This document shows positions 24,039 to 33,370 of a stretch of DNA of 64,000 nt, piece after piece (within the stretch, counting starts at the first letter, position 1; the number at the start of each line of letters is the position of its first letter). This DNA is from Kutzneria kofuensis (GTDB taxonomy: Bacteria > Actinomycetota > Actinomycetes > Mycobacteriales > Pseudonocardiaceae). Where the stretch lies: assembly GCF_014203355.1 (NCBI RefSeq), contig NZ_JACHIR010000001.1, positions 5,458,038-5,522,037 of the forward strand, read 5' to 3'. Both the position numbers and the translations under genes were made by a program. The notes below the pieces were generated by a model. The model was given only the letters and a program-made list of their open reading frames with translations. It searched no databases and was not told where the DNA came from.

Positions 24039-26201
24039 ACCGTGTTCGTGCCCGGCGGTGCTCAGGGAGGTGATCTCCCACAGCGGCCACAGCTTCACCG
24101 TGCCGTCCTGACCGGTACTGACGACGTATCGCCCGTCTGGACTGAACGCTACCGACGTCACCCAACCTAGGTGGCCCCGCAGGCAGGCGATCACGCGGCC
24201 GTCCGAGACATTCCACAGACGAACGGTGCCATCCCAACTGGAGCTCGCGATCGCCGTCCCGTCCGGATTGAATGCTATGGCAGTGACCACGTTCCGGTGG
24301 CCGGTCAGAACCTTGTGCTCCTTCCAATCGTCAGTACGCCACATCACGATGCTGCGTTCGGCTGTGCATCCGGCGAGCAGCGAACCGTCCGGAGAGAAGG
24401 CGATGAACTTGAACAACCCTGAACGCGGCGCCTTCAGCAGCTGTGATTCGTTCAGCGCTCTGTCCATAATGTGAATAGCGTTACCCCATGTTGCCGCAAG
24501 CAGGTGGCCGCCCGGGGCGAACGCCATGTCGTCGGAATGGTATTCGGGCCGAATTTGCGACGACTGTGCGACAGGTTTCCAGTCGCTGGTTCGCCACAGT
24601 GTGATGGGTGCATCTTGCGCTGAGGTTGCCAGCAATTCTCCATCCGGGCTGAACGCTGTCGTGTCCGCGTTGTAGGGTAGGGCGACGGCTTGCTTGCCAT
24701 TGGCGTGCCATATCTTTACGACGTTGCGACAGACGGTGGCCAGTAGAGTGCCATCGGGGCTAAAACTGAGCTGGTTCAGTGTGCCTCCGATCTTGAATCC
24801 GGCAACCGTCTTCCAGGTTTCTGTCGACCGCAGTGTGACCCCGGAAAAGTTAGCGGTGGCCAGTATTGAGCCGTCCGGGCTGAAGGTGGCCGTGCTAACG
24901 AATCTTTCCTTGGTTAGTGTTATGCTTCGGTCTTCTCGTCTGAGCGCGTACAGTCGCAGCAGCGGTATGCTGAACATGACCGTCACGAGGCCGAATCCGC
25001 CGAGCGTGATCGCGCTCGTCCAGGTCGGCGCAGTGAATTGCCAGATCAAGCAGCCCGCGGTCACGGAAAGGGTGCCGCCCTCATACGTCAACAAACGTCG
25101 AAACTGCGGTGGATACGGAGTGGAGACGCCCGGCGGCGGCGCGATTTGCGCCGGCTCGGTTTTCGATCGCGGAGGCTGTGCGGGCGACATGAGGAACTGC
25201 GCAGGTTGAGGATCGGGCGAGGCGGTGGAGGCACTCAGGGTGGCACGCGCGGCTTCGGCCAGTGGTTGGTTCGTGTCCTCACTCAGTTGGTGCAGCGTTT
25301 TCCGCGCGACTTCGTCGCCAAGGCTGGCCAGCTCGCCGAGTTCTTCGACGGCGGCCATACGGATGCGCGTCACGGTGCTGCGCAGCCCTTGCCTGATCTC
25401 GGCAGGCAGATCGGGATTGAGGCGGAGGCCGCGGTTGCTGTGTGCGATGTAGAGGTCGCCGACCAGTTGGACGCTGCGGGTCGGTGTCTGGTCCGGGGTG
25501 TTCTTCTTCACCTCGTCGTGCACAAAGACGTACAGTTCGTTGGCGTCGATGAAACCGTCGGCGTTGAGGTCGGCGGCTCCGGTACGCAGGCCGCGGACGA
25601 TGGCGTCGGTGAACACGGACGGTTGGGCGCTGCCGCGGACATGCGGGTCCGGGCCGCGTTCGAAGGCGTACTGGATGGCGGTGGACGCAGTCATCACGGC
25701 ACAGCCCCGGCCCGAGTCCGCGGTCAATTGCGCGACGACGTCCACGCTGCCCTCGGCCTTGGGGGCCCGTCCGGAGGGGAAAGCGCCGGAATAGCAGCAG
25801 TCCAGCCACAGCGCGGCCCGGCGGGCCTGGCTGTTGTCGATGAGCTCCCGCAGGAGGCTGGCGGCCACAGCGGTCGTGGGGAGTAGCTGGTGCTCAGTGT
25901 CGGTGGTGACCAGGTGCAGTTGGCCGGAGACATCCTTGACACCGTGACCGGACACGTAGCAGAGGATCATGTCGTCCCGCTCGGCCTCGTTGAACAGCCG
26001 GTTGAGCCGCCGCCGCACCTCGTCGGCGGACCGGTTGACGAGCGTCTCGACGGTGAAGCCGCCGATCTCGGGGTTCCGCAGCACGTCGGCGAGGGCTTGG
26101 GCATCCGCCTGGGGCGCCCGCAGCGCTCGGAAGGTCGGGTCCGCATGGGTGTCGGTCACGATGAGCAGCGCCGTCCGCCTGCCTGCCATGCCACCTGCCA
26201 T
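24027..26201 (-). CDS. caspase-like (C14) peptidase fused to membrane and WD40 domains
   Basis: 724 residues from ATG 26201 (an in-frame TTG at 26240 and ATG 26189 are alternatives). Residues about 5-245 form a caspase/metacaspase-like domain: His in YVSGHGVKD (H86) and Cys in DCCYSG (C136). Inside it DLNADGFIDANEL (about 211-223) matches a canonical EF-hand calcium loop. A helical repeat-like stretch (about 270-325) and a Pro-rich linker follow. Two hydrophobic segments lie at about 378-420, and at least six WD40-type repeats (TFSPDGS..., AFSPDGRYVVSTGQDGTVKLW) run to the C-terminus. The gene stands alone. Rare codons (ATA, AGA, CTA) appear in the WD40 half. A role as a regulated protease in cell death or defence is inference. 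Confidence 0.85.
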   Translation of the reverse strand: MAGGMAGRRTALLIVTDTHADPTFRALRAPQADAQALADVLRNPEIGGFTVETLVNRSADEVRRRLNRLFNEAERDDMILCYVSGHGVKDVSGQLHLVTTDTEHQLLPTTAVAASLLRELIDNSQARRAALWLDCCYSGAFPSGRAPKAEGSVDVVAQLTADSGRGCAVMTASTAIQYAFERGPDPHVRGSAQPSVFTDAIVRGLRTGAADLNADGFIDANELYVFVHDEVKKNTPDQTPTRSVQLVGDLYIAHSNRGLRLNPDLPAEIRQGLRSTVTRIRMAAVEELGELASLGDEVARKTLHQLSEDTNQPLAEAARATLSASTASPDPQPAQFLMSPAQPPRSKTEPAQIAPPPGVSTPYPPQFRRLLTYEGGTLSVTAGCLIWQFTAPTWTSAITLGGFGLVTVMFSIPLLRLYALRREDRSITLTKERFVSTATFSPDGSILATANFSGVTLRSTETWKTVAGFKIGGTLNQLSFSPDGTLLATVCRNVVKIWHANGKQAVALPYNADTTAFSPDGELLATSAQDAPITLWRTSDWKPVAQSSQIRPEYHSDDMAFAPGGHLLAATWGNAIHIMDRALNESQLLKAPRSGLFKFIAFSPDGSLLAGCTAERSIVMWRTDDWKEHKVLTGHRNVVTAIAFNPDGTAIASSSWDGTVRLWNVSDGRVIACLRGHLGWVTSVAFSPDGRYVVSTGQDGTVKLWPLWEITSLSTAGHEHGEAG

Positions 26202-26364
26202 TCGATACGACCGACGCGCCGTATCCAATCGATAGCGCAAGGTGCGCCGACCCTACAGCGAATCCCGTGCGGTGCACCCGATCGGTCTAATGGGGACCCT
26301 GACATATCTCCGGTGTTGCGGCGAAAGCCCGCCGCCGGATCCGGTGAGACCTAGCGTTCCCGCC

Positions 26365-27273
26365 ATGAGCAAGGGGAGCACGATCGTCGCCGAGGGGCTG
26401 CGCAAGCGGTACGGCGACCTGTGGGCGGTCGACGGGGTGTCGTTCTCCGTCGGCGAGGGGGAGTTCTTCGGGATCCTCGGTCCCAACGGCGCGGGCAAGA
26501 CGACGACGCTGGAGATCATCGAGGGGCTGCGCAAGCCCGACGAGGGGAGCGTGCGGCTGTTCGGCGAGCAGCCCTGGCCGCGCAACCCGAAGCTGTTGCC
26601 GCGCATCGGGGTGCAGCTGCAGGCCTCGTCGTTCTTCGAGAAGCTGACGGCCCGCGAGCAGCTGGAGACCTTCGCCTCGCTGTACGGCGTGAGCACGGGC
26701 ACGGCGGCGGACATGCTGGAGCTGGTGGGCCTGGCGGACAAGGCGGACACCCGCGAGAACAAGCTGTCCGGCGGCCAGCGGCAGCGGCTGTCCATCGCCT
26801 GCGCCCTGGCCCACGACCCGGACATCGTGTTCCTCGACGAGCCGACGGCGGCGTTGGACCCGCAGGCCCGCCGCAACCTGTGGGACGTGCTGCGCGCGAT
26901 CAAGGAACGTGGCAAGACCATCGTCTACACCACGCACTACCTGGACGAGGCGGAGATCCTCTGCGACCGCACGGCGATCATGGACAAGGGGAGGATCCTG
27001 GCCATGGACGCGCCGGCGACGCTGGTGCGCGGCCTGGACGCGCCGACGCACGTGATGATCGAACGCGGCATCATCCCGCTGGAGGAGGCGAAGACCCTTG
27101 CCGGCGTTGAGGAAGCCGCCGACGACGGCGTCTCGTTGCGACTGTCCACTCGCAACCCGGCCAAGCTGCTGTCCACTTTGGCCGAACGCGGCGCGCTGGA
27201 GGGCCTGCAGGTCCGTGGCGCCACGCTGGAGGACGTCTTCCTGGAGCTGACCGGACGGGAGTACCGGGCATGA
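26365..27273 (+). CDS. ABC transporter ATP-binding protein (DrrA-like exporter)
   Basis: 302 residues. Walker A is GPNGAGKT, the signature LSGGQRQRLS, Walker B DIVFLDEPTAALDP and the switch region YTTHYLDEAE. The C-terminal extension (about 225-302) ending LEDVFLELTGREYRA is characteristic of DrrA/CcmA-type ATPases for ABC-2 exporters. The membrane partner starts 4 bases inside this gene. It would energise export of a drug, lipid or polysaccharide; the substrate is unknown. Confidence 0.9.
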   Translation: MSKGSTIVAEGLRKRYGDLWAVDGVSFSVGEGEFFGILGPNGAGKTTTLEIIEGLRKPDEGSVRLFGEQPWPRNPKLLPRIGVQLQASSFFEKLTAREQLETFASLYGVSTGTAADMLELVGLADKADTRENKLSGGQRQRLSIACALAHDPDIVFLDEPTAALDPQARRNLWDVLRAIKERGKTIVYTTHYLDEAEILCDRTAIMDKGRILAMDAPATLVRGLDAPTHVMIERGIIPLEEAKTLAGVEEAADDGVSLRLSTRNPAKLLSTLAERGALEGLQVRGATLEDVFLELTGREYRA

Positions 27274-28316
27274 CCGCGTTCAAGAGCCTGTCTGTGGCCA
27301 TGTTCAAGGGGTTCTTCCGCGAACGGGTCGCGCTGTTCTTCACCTTCCTGATGCCGCTGATGTTCCTGGTCATCTTCGGCCTGATCTTCGGCAGCAGTTC
27401 CGCCAACAAAACGAAGATCGACGTGGTCGGCGACGGGCCGGTGATCACGGCGCTTGACGGCACCGGCACCGTCGAGATCCAGCACGTGGACTCGTTCGAC
27501 AAGGCCGTGCAGGCCGTCAGGAACGGCGACGTGCCGGCGGCGATCTCCGTGCAGGGGAACAAGATTCAGCTGCGCTACGCGGCCAGCGACTCGGTCGCCG
27601 CCGGCACCGTGCAGGCCATCGTCGGCTCGGTCGTGGACGGCACCAACCTGCAGGCCAGCGGCAAGCCGCCGGCGATAACCCTGGACTCGCAGCGGGTGGA
27701 GGACTCGTCGCTGACCGCGATCCAGTTCCTCACGCCGGGCATCCTGTCCTGGGGCCTGGCCACCTCGGCGATCTTCGGCTCCGCGCTGACCCTGGTGAAC
27801 TGGCGCAAGAAGCAGGTGCTGCGACGGATCCGGCTGGCCCCGGTCAGCACCGGCACGGTGATCTCGTCCCGGCTGCTGGTGACCATCGGAACCTCGGTGT
27901 TGCAGGCGATCCTGTTCGTCGCGGTCGCGATGACGCCGGTGTTCGGGCTCAAGCTGGCCGGCCAGTGGTGGCTGGCGCTGCCGCTGCTCGTCCTCGGCTC
28001 GCTGTCGTTCTTCTCCATCGGCGTGCTGGTCGGCTCCATCGCCAAGTCCGAGGAGGCGGCGACCGGCATCACCAACGTGATCGTGCTGCCGATGGCGTTC
28101 CTGTCCGGCACGTTCTTCCCGCTGCAGAACGCCCCGCAGTGGCTGCAGACCGTCTCGGAGGTGTTGCCGCTGCGGCATCTCAACGACGCCATGGTCGACG
28201 TCCTGGTGCGCGGCAAGGGGATCGAGGCGCTCGGCGTTCCGGCGGCGGTTCTCATCGGCTTCACCATCGTGGTCGGATTCGCCGCGTCCCGAGTCTTCAG
28301 TTGGGAGGACAGCTGA
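27270..28316 (+). CDS. ABC-2 type transporter permease
   Basis: 348 residues. A first membrane helix at about 20-45 (VALFFTFLMPLMFLVIFGLIFG) is followed by an extracellular segment of about 110 residues. Five more helices lie in the C-terminal half, with the ABC-2 hallmark NVIVLPMAFLSGTFFPLQNAPQWLQ. The start ATG overlaps the ATPase stop by 4 bases. The pair forms an exporter. A MarR regulator gene about 0.4 kb downstream on the other strand could control it, but that is only proximity. Confidence 0.9.
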   Translation: MTAFKSLSVAMFKGFFRERVALFFTFLMPLMFLVIFGLIFGSSSANKTKIDVVGDGPVITALDGTGTVEIQHVDSFDKAVQAVRNGDVPAAISVQGNKIQLRYAASDSVAAGTVQAIVGSVVDGTNLQASGKPPAITLDSQRVEDSSLTAIQFLTPGILSWGLATSAIFGSALTLVNWRKKQVLRRIRLAPVSTGTVISSRLLVTIGTSVLQAILFVAVAMTPVFGLKLAGQWWLALPLLVLGSLSFFSIGVLVGSIAKSEEAATGITNVIVLPMAFLSGTFFPLQNAPQWLQTVSEVLPLRHLNDAMVDVLVRGKGIEALGVPAAVLIGFTIVVGFAASRVFSWEDS

Positions 28317-28320
28317 CGTC

Positions 28321-28337
28321 GCGCGCGTTCCGCGCGC
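28321..28337 (+). terminator. GC hairpin after ABC-2 operon
   Basis: GCGCGCG-TTC-CGCGCGC lies four bases after the permease stop. It is short and lacks a T-tract, so this is only a candidate terminator. Confidence 0.35.
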
Positions 28338-28417
28338 GGCTCGGTCGCTCCAGGCATCGGCGCGACCTCGCCGACCCGGTAGGGGCGTGAGCCCGCTCAC
28401 GCCCCACACTGGGAGCC

Positions 28418-28738
28418 ATGTTCGACACCCCGTCAGGGCGGTTCCGCGCCGTCGCAGTGGCCGAGGCGGTCTCCTGGGCCGGCCTGCTGATCGGCATGTT
28501 CTTCAAGTACGCCATGGGCAACGCCATCGGCGTGCACATCTTCGGCTCGGTGCACGGCGTCGTGTTCATCGCCTACGTGGTGCTGTCGCTGCTGGCCCGC
28601 CGGGCCCTGCGGTGGGACAACCGGACCACCGTGTGGGCGCTGGTCGCGAGCATCCCGCCGTTCGGCTCGGTGGTGTTCGAGCGCTGGGCCACCCGCACCG
28701 GGCGGCTGGCCGAGCGGGCGGTCGCGATCAGCGCCTGA
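28418..28738 (+). CDS. DUF3817-family membrane protein
   Basis: 106 residues with three hydrophobic stretches (about 10-32, 38-62 and 72-92). The pattern FRAVAVAEAVSWAGLLIGMFFKY...GNAIGVHIFGSVHGVVFIAY is typical of DUF3817, a small integral membrane family of unknown function found throughout actinobacteria. The gene converges on marR with two bases between stops. Confidence 0.82.
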   Translation: MFDTPSGRFRAVAVAEAVSWAGLLIGMFFKYAMGNAIGVHIFGSVHGVVFIAYVVLSLLARRALRWDNRTTVWALVASIPPFGSVVFERWATRTGRLAERAVAISA

Positions 28739-28740
28739 GC

Positions 28741-29244
28741 TCAGCCGGCGAAGTCGCCCGCCGCCTTGCGCACCTTGGACAGCAGCTCGGTCAGCTGCTC
28801 GGTCTGCCGGTCGGTCAGCCCGCGCAGCCCGAGGTTGACGTCGGACACCGACTTGGTCGCCGCCTCGCACAGCTCGCGGCCGGCCGCGCTGATCTCCACC
28901 AGGGTGGTGCGCCGGTCCGACGGGTGCGGCGTGCGCTTGACCAGGCCGTCGGCCTCCAGCCGGTCCACGATGTTGGTGACGCTGGTCGGGTGCAGCTGCA
29001 GCCGCTCGCCCATCACCCGCATCGGCAGGCTGCCGCGCCGGGAGAACGTCAGCAGCACCAAGGCCTCGAACCGGGCGAAGGTCAGCCCGTGCGGCTTGAG
29101 CGCCGCGTCCACCGTGGACTGCAGGATCTGCTGCACCCGCATGATGCTGGTGACCGCCGCCATCGCCCCGGACGGGCCGACCCGCTCCTCCCACATGCCC
29201 GCGGCGCGGGCGATCGGGTCGAACGGCAACGGTTGGGTGGCCAT
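28741..29244 (-). CDS. MarR-family transcriptional regulator
   Basis: 167 residues. The winged helix ([49 protein letters not shown], about 54-102) and the wing ([16 protein letters not shown]) are clear MarR features. MarR proteins bind as dimers and release DNA on binding phenolic or other ligands. It is close to an ABC-2 exporter and divergent from the thiamine-binding protein gene, either of which might be a target. Confidence 0.9.
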   Translation of the reverse strand: MATQPLPFDPIARAAGMWEERVGPSGAMAAVTSIMRVQQILQSTVDAALKPHGLTFARFEALVLLTFSRRGSLPMRVMGERLQLHPTSVTNIVDRLEADGLVKRTPHPSDRRTTLVEISAAGRELCEAATKSVSDVNLGLRGLTDRQTEQLTELLSKVRKAAGDFAG

Positions 29245-29342
29245 GGTTGTCGACGCTAGCAGTTCAGGGGTCGGTGATCACGGGTTGTTGCCGGAGCGCC
29301 CCGCAGCGGGTTGACTGGCCGGCATCCAGACAGGGAGGGCCG

Positions 29343-29639
29343 ATGCTGGTCGCGTTCAGTGTGTCGCCGCTCGGCGGCGAGTCCGACAGCGTGGCGGAGG
29401 CGGTCGCCGACGCGGTGCGCGTGGTTCGGGAGTCGGGGCTGCCCAACGAGACCACCAGCATGTTCACCACCATCGAGGGTGAGGACTGGGACGAGCTGAT
29501 GGACGTCGTCAAGCGCGCGGTGCAGGCCGTGCAGGCGCACGCGCCGCGGGTGTCGCTGGTGCTCAAGGCGGACATCCGCCCCGGGCACACCGATCAGCTG
29601 CACGCCAAGGTGGAACGGGTGGAGAACTACCTGTCATGA
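29343..29639 (+). CDS. MTH1187/YqgV-family thiamine-binding protein
   Basis: 98 residues, the size of the MTH1187 (DUF77) family. The start [12 protein letters not shown], the central [28 protein letters not shown] and the C-terminal [14 protein letters not shown] match it. GGGAGGGCC precedes the ATG. Members are ferredoxin-fold proteins related to YkoF and are thought to bind thiamine or similar ligands. The stop overlaps the next gene by 4 bases. Confidence 0.85.
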   Translation: MLVAFSVSPLGGESDSVAEAVADAVRVVRESGLPNETTSMFTTIEGEDWDELMDVVKRAVQAVQAHAPRVSLVLKADIRPGHTDQLHAKVERVENYLS

Positions 29640-30505
29640 GTGCGCGGCGGATGTGGACGCTGTACGAGCCGTACCACGGCGTCACCTACTTCGCGCCGCA
29701 GGCGCGGGCCGCGACCGACGCGCTGGGCTGCCGCGGCGGCTGGATGGGCTACTTCGGGCTGCGTGCGGCCCCGCTCGGCGCCGTGCCGGCCGAGGTCGTC
29801 GCCGCCTCCTTCTACAACTTCAAGCTGAGCCGGGTCGCCCGCGCCATTCCCACCGCGTGGACCATCGCCACCCCGGAGCAGTTCCTCGAGGCCCGGCTCG
29901 CCGGCGTCGACGCCGGCCTGCGCGCGATCTTCGGTGACGACGTCGTCGGCGACGACATGATCGAGGCGGCCCAGCTGGCGCAGCGCGCCGCCCTCGCCGC
30001 CCCGATCGCCGGCCGGCCGCTGGCCGCCGCCAACGTGGCGCTGCCGTGGCCCGATCCGCCGCACCTCGTGCTGTGGCACGCCACGACGATCCTGCGCGAG
30101 TCCCGCGGCGACGGCCACGTGGCCGCGCTGGTCGCGGCCGGCCTCGACCCCGTCGAGACGCTCGTCGCGTTCGCCGCCGACCGGGAGGTCTCCGACCAGC
30201 AGGGCTGGGAGGCATGGCGGGGCTGGACGGCCGAGGACTGGGCCGCCGCGCAGCGCCGGCTGCGGGATCGCGGGCTGATGGACAAGGAAAACCGGATCAC
30301 CGCCGACGGCTCCCGGGCCCGGCACGATGTCGAGACGCGGACCGATGCCGCGGCCGAGCTGCCGTGGGAGGTCCTCGGCGACGCCGGCACCGAGCGGCTG
30401 GCGGAGTTGATGACGGGGTTCCTGCGCCGGATCGTGGCCGCGGGCGTCGGCGTCATCAAGCCGCACCCGATGGGCCTGGACCTGGTCAAGATCGCGGGGG
30501 AGTGA
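29636..30505 (+). CDS. SCO6745-family protein
   Basis: 289 residues, soluble and helical. The start [20 protein letters not shown] and the central [31 protein letters not shown] are conserved landmarks of the uncharacterised SCO6745-like family. The C-terminal half (about 195-250) looks like a winged-helix segment ([26 protein letters not shown]). The biochemical role is unknown. It is translationally coupled to the thiamine-binding protein gene and followed one base later by an NTF2-fold gene. Confidence 0.75.
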   Translation: MSARRMWTLYEPYHGVTYFAPQARAATDALGCRGGWMGYFGLRAAPLGAVPAEVVAASFYNFKLSRVARAIPTAWTIATPEQFLEARLAGVDAGLRAIFGDDVVGDDMIEAAQLAQRAALAAPIAGRPLAAANVALPWPDPPHLVLWHATTILRESRGDGHVAALVAAGLDPVETLVAFAADREVSDQQGWEAWRGWTAEDWAAAQRRLRDRGLMDKENRITADGSRARHDVETRTDAAAELPWEVLGDAGTERLAELMTGFLRRIVAAGVGVIKPHPMGLDLVKIAGE

Positions 30506-30506
30506 C

Positions 30507-30857
30507 GTGGAACGGGAATTCGCCGAGAAGTTCGCTCAGGAGTGGGTCGAGGCGTGGAACGCGCACGACCTGGAGCGGCTGCTCGCGCACTTCGCCGACG
30601 ACGTGGTGTGGAGCTCGCCGGTGGTGGTGTCGTTCTGCGGCGACGAGTCCGGGACGCTGTACGGCAAGCAGACGGTGCGGGAGTACTACGCCGCGGGGCT
30701 GCGCCGGATCCCGGACCTGCGCTTCGAGGTGCTGAGCGTGCGGGTCGGCATGGACGTGCTGGTGATCAACTACCGGAACCAGGACGGCCGCGAGGTCAGC
30801 GAGGTCCTCAAGCTGCGTGACGGCCTGGTGGTCGAGGGGCACGGCACGTACGCCTGA
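30507..30857 (+). CDS. SnoaL-like / NTF2-fold protein
   Basis: 116 residues. The pattern FAQEWVEAWNAHDLERLLAHFADDVVWSSP (about 8-37) is the standard start of SnoaL-like NTF2-fold proteins. The later VREYYAAGLRRIPDLRFEVLSV and VINYRNQDGREVSEVLKL fit the same cone-shaped fold. Such proteins are ligand-binding or isomerase/cyclase enzymes; the ligand is unknown. It starts with GTG immediately after the SCO6745-family gene and is probably the last gene of that operon. Confidence 0.82.
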   Translation: MEREFAEKFAQEWVEAWNAHDLERLLAHFADDVVWSSPVVVSFCGDESGTLYGKQTVREYYAAGLRRIPDLRFEVLSVRVGMDVLVINYRNQDGREVSEVLKLRDGLVVEGHGTYA

Positions 30858-30866
30858 CGGAACTCG

Positions 30867-30901
30867 ACATTCGGTGTGTCCGAGAGCGTGACTCGCCGGG
30901 G
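30867..30901 (+). repeat. 35-base dispersed repeat, copy 1
   Basis: This segment matches the reverse complement of 58787-58821 at 34 of 35 positions. It fills the gap between two convergent genes. Internal arms CGAG/CTCG could form a small hairpin. Confidence 0.75.
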
Positions 30902-32224
30902 TCAGGGCGAGATCTCCTCCAGCGTCCGCCCCCGGGTCTCCTCGGCCAGGAACGCCGTCACCGCCGCGGCCAGCATCGCCACGCCCAGCACGGCGAAGGC
31001 GGCCGGCAGCCCGAGGCCGGCCGCGAACGCGCCGACGACGAGCGGGCCGGCGATGACGCCGACGCGGTTCCACACGCCGCCGAGGCTCGCGCCGGCGGCG
31101 CGCATCGGCGTCGGATACAGCTCGGGGGCGTACAGGTAGAGCCCGAGGTTGACGGCGAACACGAACAACGCCCCGAGGGCGGACAGCACCAGCAGCTCCA
31201 GTGGCGAGTTCGCGCCGAGGGCGGCCAGCGCGGCGAAGGTCACCGCCGCCAGCGCGCTACCGCCGGCCAGGCAGGCCCGCCGGCCGATGCGGTCCACCAG
31301 CAGCGCGATCGCCACCGCCCCGAGCAGGCCGGCGACCGAGGTCGCCACGCTGTACGTCAGCGCCGTCGAGACCGGTAACCCGAAGACATCGGTGTAGATC
31401 GTCGGCAGCCAGCTGGCCACGCCGTAGTTGGCGAAGTAGCTGAGCAGCCACAGCAACCCGACGATCACCGTGCGCCGCAGGTAACGGCGGCGCACCGAGG
31501 GCGCCCGGGTGATCGCCACGACCGGCGGCAGCGGCCGACCCGTCGACCGCTGCACGGCCCGTTCGATCCGCTCCATCACGCCCATGGCCCGCTCGCCCCG
31601 CCCGGACGCCGCCAGCCACCGCGGCGACTCCGGCACCCAGCGCAGGATGGGCCCGACCAGCAGCGCCGGCAGCACGCCGATGCCGTACACCCAGCGCCAG
31701 CCCAGCACCGGCACCACCCACGCGGCGACGATCGCCACGGCGGTCAGCCCGGCCGGGAACACCAGCTCGTACAGCAGCACGAACCGGCCGCGCCGGTCGG
31801 ACCGGGCCAGCTCGCCGATGTAGGTCGCCGCCGCCGGCACCTCGCCGCCGATGCCCACACCCTGCACGAAGCGCAGCAGCACGAACGAGACGAAGCCCGG
31901 CGAGATGGCCAGCCCCATGCACGACAGCGAGGTCACCGCGAGCGCGATCACCACCACGTTCACCCGCCCGATCCGGTCCGCCAGCACGCCGGACACCAGC
32001 GCGCCGAGCAGCATGCCGACCGAGCCGCTGGTGATGGCCAGCGCCTGCTGGCCCGTGCCCAGGCCCCACTCCACGGTCAGCGACGGCAGCGTGTAGGCGA
32101 TGGCCAGCTGGTCGAAGCCCTCGAAGAAGGTGACGACCCCGACCAGCCAGCGAACCCGCAGGTGCCAGCCGGAGTCCGGCAGTCTCTCCAGGCGGGCGGG
32201 CACGTCCTCGCCACCGGCCACCAT
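30902..32224 (-). CDS. MFS transporter
   Basis: 440 residues with twelve hydrophobic segments. Motif A between helices 2 and 3 is [14 protein letters not shown], with a second copy [14 protein letters not shown] in the C-terminal half. [12 protein letters not shown] and [13 protein letters not shown] are typical of the sugar-porter/aromatic-acid metabolite:H+ symporter group. It is a proton-coupled importer of an organic acid or sugar; the exact substrate is not readable. ATG 32224 is chosen for the GGGGGTGG site upstream; GTG 32230 is in frame. Confidence 0.87.
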   Translation of the reverse strand: MVAGGEDVPARLERLPDSGWHLRVRWLVGVVTFFEGFDQLAIAYTLPSLTVEWGLGTGQQALAITSGSVGMLLGALVSGVLADRIGRVNVVVIALAVTSLSCMGLAISPGFVSFVLLRFVQGVGIGGEVPAAATYIGELARSDRRGRFVLLYELVFPAGLTAVAIVAAWVVPVLGWRWVYGIGVLPALLVGPILRWVPESPRWLAASGRGERAMGVMERIERAVQRSTGRPLPPVVAITRAPSVRRRYLRRTVIVGLLWLLSYFANYGVASWLPTIYTDVFGLPVSTALTYSVATSVAGLLGAVAIALLVDRIGRRACLAGGSALAAVTFAALAALGANSPLELLVLSALGALFVFAVNLGLYLYAPELYPTPMRAAGASLGGVWNRVGVIAGPLVVGAFAAGLGLPAAFAVLGVAMLAAAVTAFLAEETRGRTLEEISP

Positions 32225-32322
32225 GGCCACCCCCAGTGTCCCGACCGGTAACTGTGTGTGGACAGTGTCCTGTCAGCCGGACTCGCGGGCAACCGTCGGC
32301 AGGTTCGTGCCAGGATGGAACC

Positions 32323-33288
32323 GTGACAAGGCCAAACCCCCGCCAGAGCGCAGCTCTGTCCGCGGCGCTGTCCGGCGCCGTCGACCTGTCCGGTCTGAAG
32401 GCGAAGGCCGACGCGGCGAGCCGGCAGCCGGCCCCTCCCGCGGGCGGCGCGCAAGCCGCGGCCACCCCCGCCACCGGCGACTTCGTCGTCGCCGTGAGCG
32501 AGGCCAGCTTCCAGACCGACGTGGTCGAGCGGTCCATGCAGGTCCCGGTCATCGTGGACCTGTGGGCCGAGTGGTGCGGGCCGTGCAAGCAGCTGTCCCC
32601 GGTGCTGGAGCGGCTGGCCCAGGCCGCCGGCGGCGCCTGGATCCTGGCCACCGTGGACGTGGACGCGAACCCGCGCATCGCTCAGCTGTTCGGCGTGCAG
32701 TCCATCCCGACCGTGGTGGCCATCGCCGGCGGCCAGCCGATCGACGCGTTCGCGGGCGCGCTGCCCGAGCCGGAGATCCGCAAGTGGCTGGACTCCCTGC
32801 TGGACGCGCTGCGCGACAAGCTGCCCGGCATCCGCATCGCCGAGCAGGGCGGCGCCGGGCAGCCGTACGAGGAGCCCGAGGACCCGCGGTTCACCGCCGC
32901 CGAGGACGCGTTCGAGCGCGGCGACTACGCCGCCGCCGAGGCCGCCTACCAGGAGATCCTCGCCGCCGAGCCGGCCAACGCCGACGCCAAGGCCGCGCTG
33001 GCCCAGGTCCGCTTCACCGCGCGGGCCGAGGCCGCCGACCCGGCCGCGGTCGCCGCCGCGGACGCCGACCCGGACAACATCGACGCCCAGCTCACCGCCG
33101 CCGACGCGCTGATCGCCGCCAACGAGGTGGAGGCCGCCTTCGCGCGGCTGGTGGACACCGTCCGCCGCACGTTCGGCGACGACCGGGACCGGGTGCGCCA
33201 GCACCTCGTCGGCCTGTTCGAGCTGTTCCCGTCGGACGACACCCGGGTCGCCGCCGCCCGCCGCAACCTGGCCAGCGCCCTCTACTAG
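32323..33288 (+). CDS. thioredoxin-fold/TPR co-chaperone (YbbN-like)
   Basis: 321 residues. After an Ala/Pro-rich linker, a thioredoxin domain (about 45-150) contains the active site WAEWCGPCK and the cis-Pro loop SIPTVVAI. The C-terminal 150 residues are TPR-like helical repeats ([31 protein letters not shown]...). The layout matches YbbN/CnoX-type proteins, which hold unfolded or oxidised proteins for chaperones. Actinobacterial members keep the CxxC, as here. GGATGG precedes the GTG start. Confidence 0.88.
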   Translation: MTRPNPRQSAALSAALSGAVDLSGLKAKADAASRQPAPPAGGAQAAATPATGDFVVAVSEASFQTDVVERSMQVPVIVDLWAEWCGPCKQLSPVLERLAQAAGGAWILATVDVDANPRIAQLFGVQSIPTVVAIAGGQPIDAFAGALPEPEIRKWLDSLLDALRDKLPGIRIAEQGGAGQPYEEPEDPRFTAAEDAFERGDYAAAEAAYQEILAAEPANADAKAALAQVRFTARAEAADPAAVAAADADPDNIDAQLTAADALIAANEVEAAFARLVDTVRRTFGDDRDRVRQHLVGLFELFPSDDTRVAAARRNLASALY

Positions 33289-33319
33289 CCCCACCTAGAG
33301 CTGTCAAGCCTGGGATGTT

Positions 33320-33366
33320 CGGAACGGACCATTCCTCAACTCGGAGTTTAGGAATGGTCCGTTCCG
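33320..33366. terminator. 17-bp hairpin between convergent genes
   Basis: GGAACGGACCATTCCT (33321-33336) and AGGAATGGTCCGTTCC (33350-33365) are perfect inverted repeats around a 13-base loop, extended by one C-G pair. It lies between two convergent stops 82 bases apart and probably terminates both transcripts. Confidence 0.75.
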
Positions 33367-33370
33367 GGCT

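Noticed and set aside
24027-33300. A defence island around the caspase-like gene
   Set aside because: Neighbouring genes are a mannosidase, an ABC exporter, regulators and metabolic proteins; no nuclease, restriction, toxin or phage-sensing gene accompanies it.
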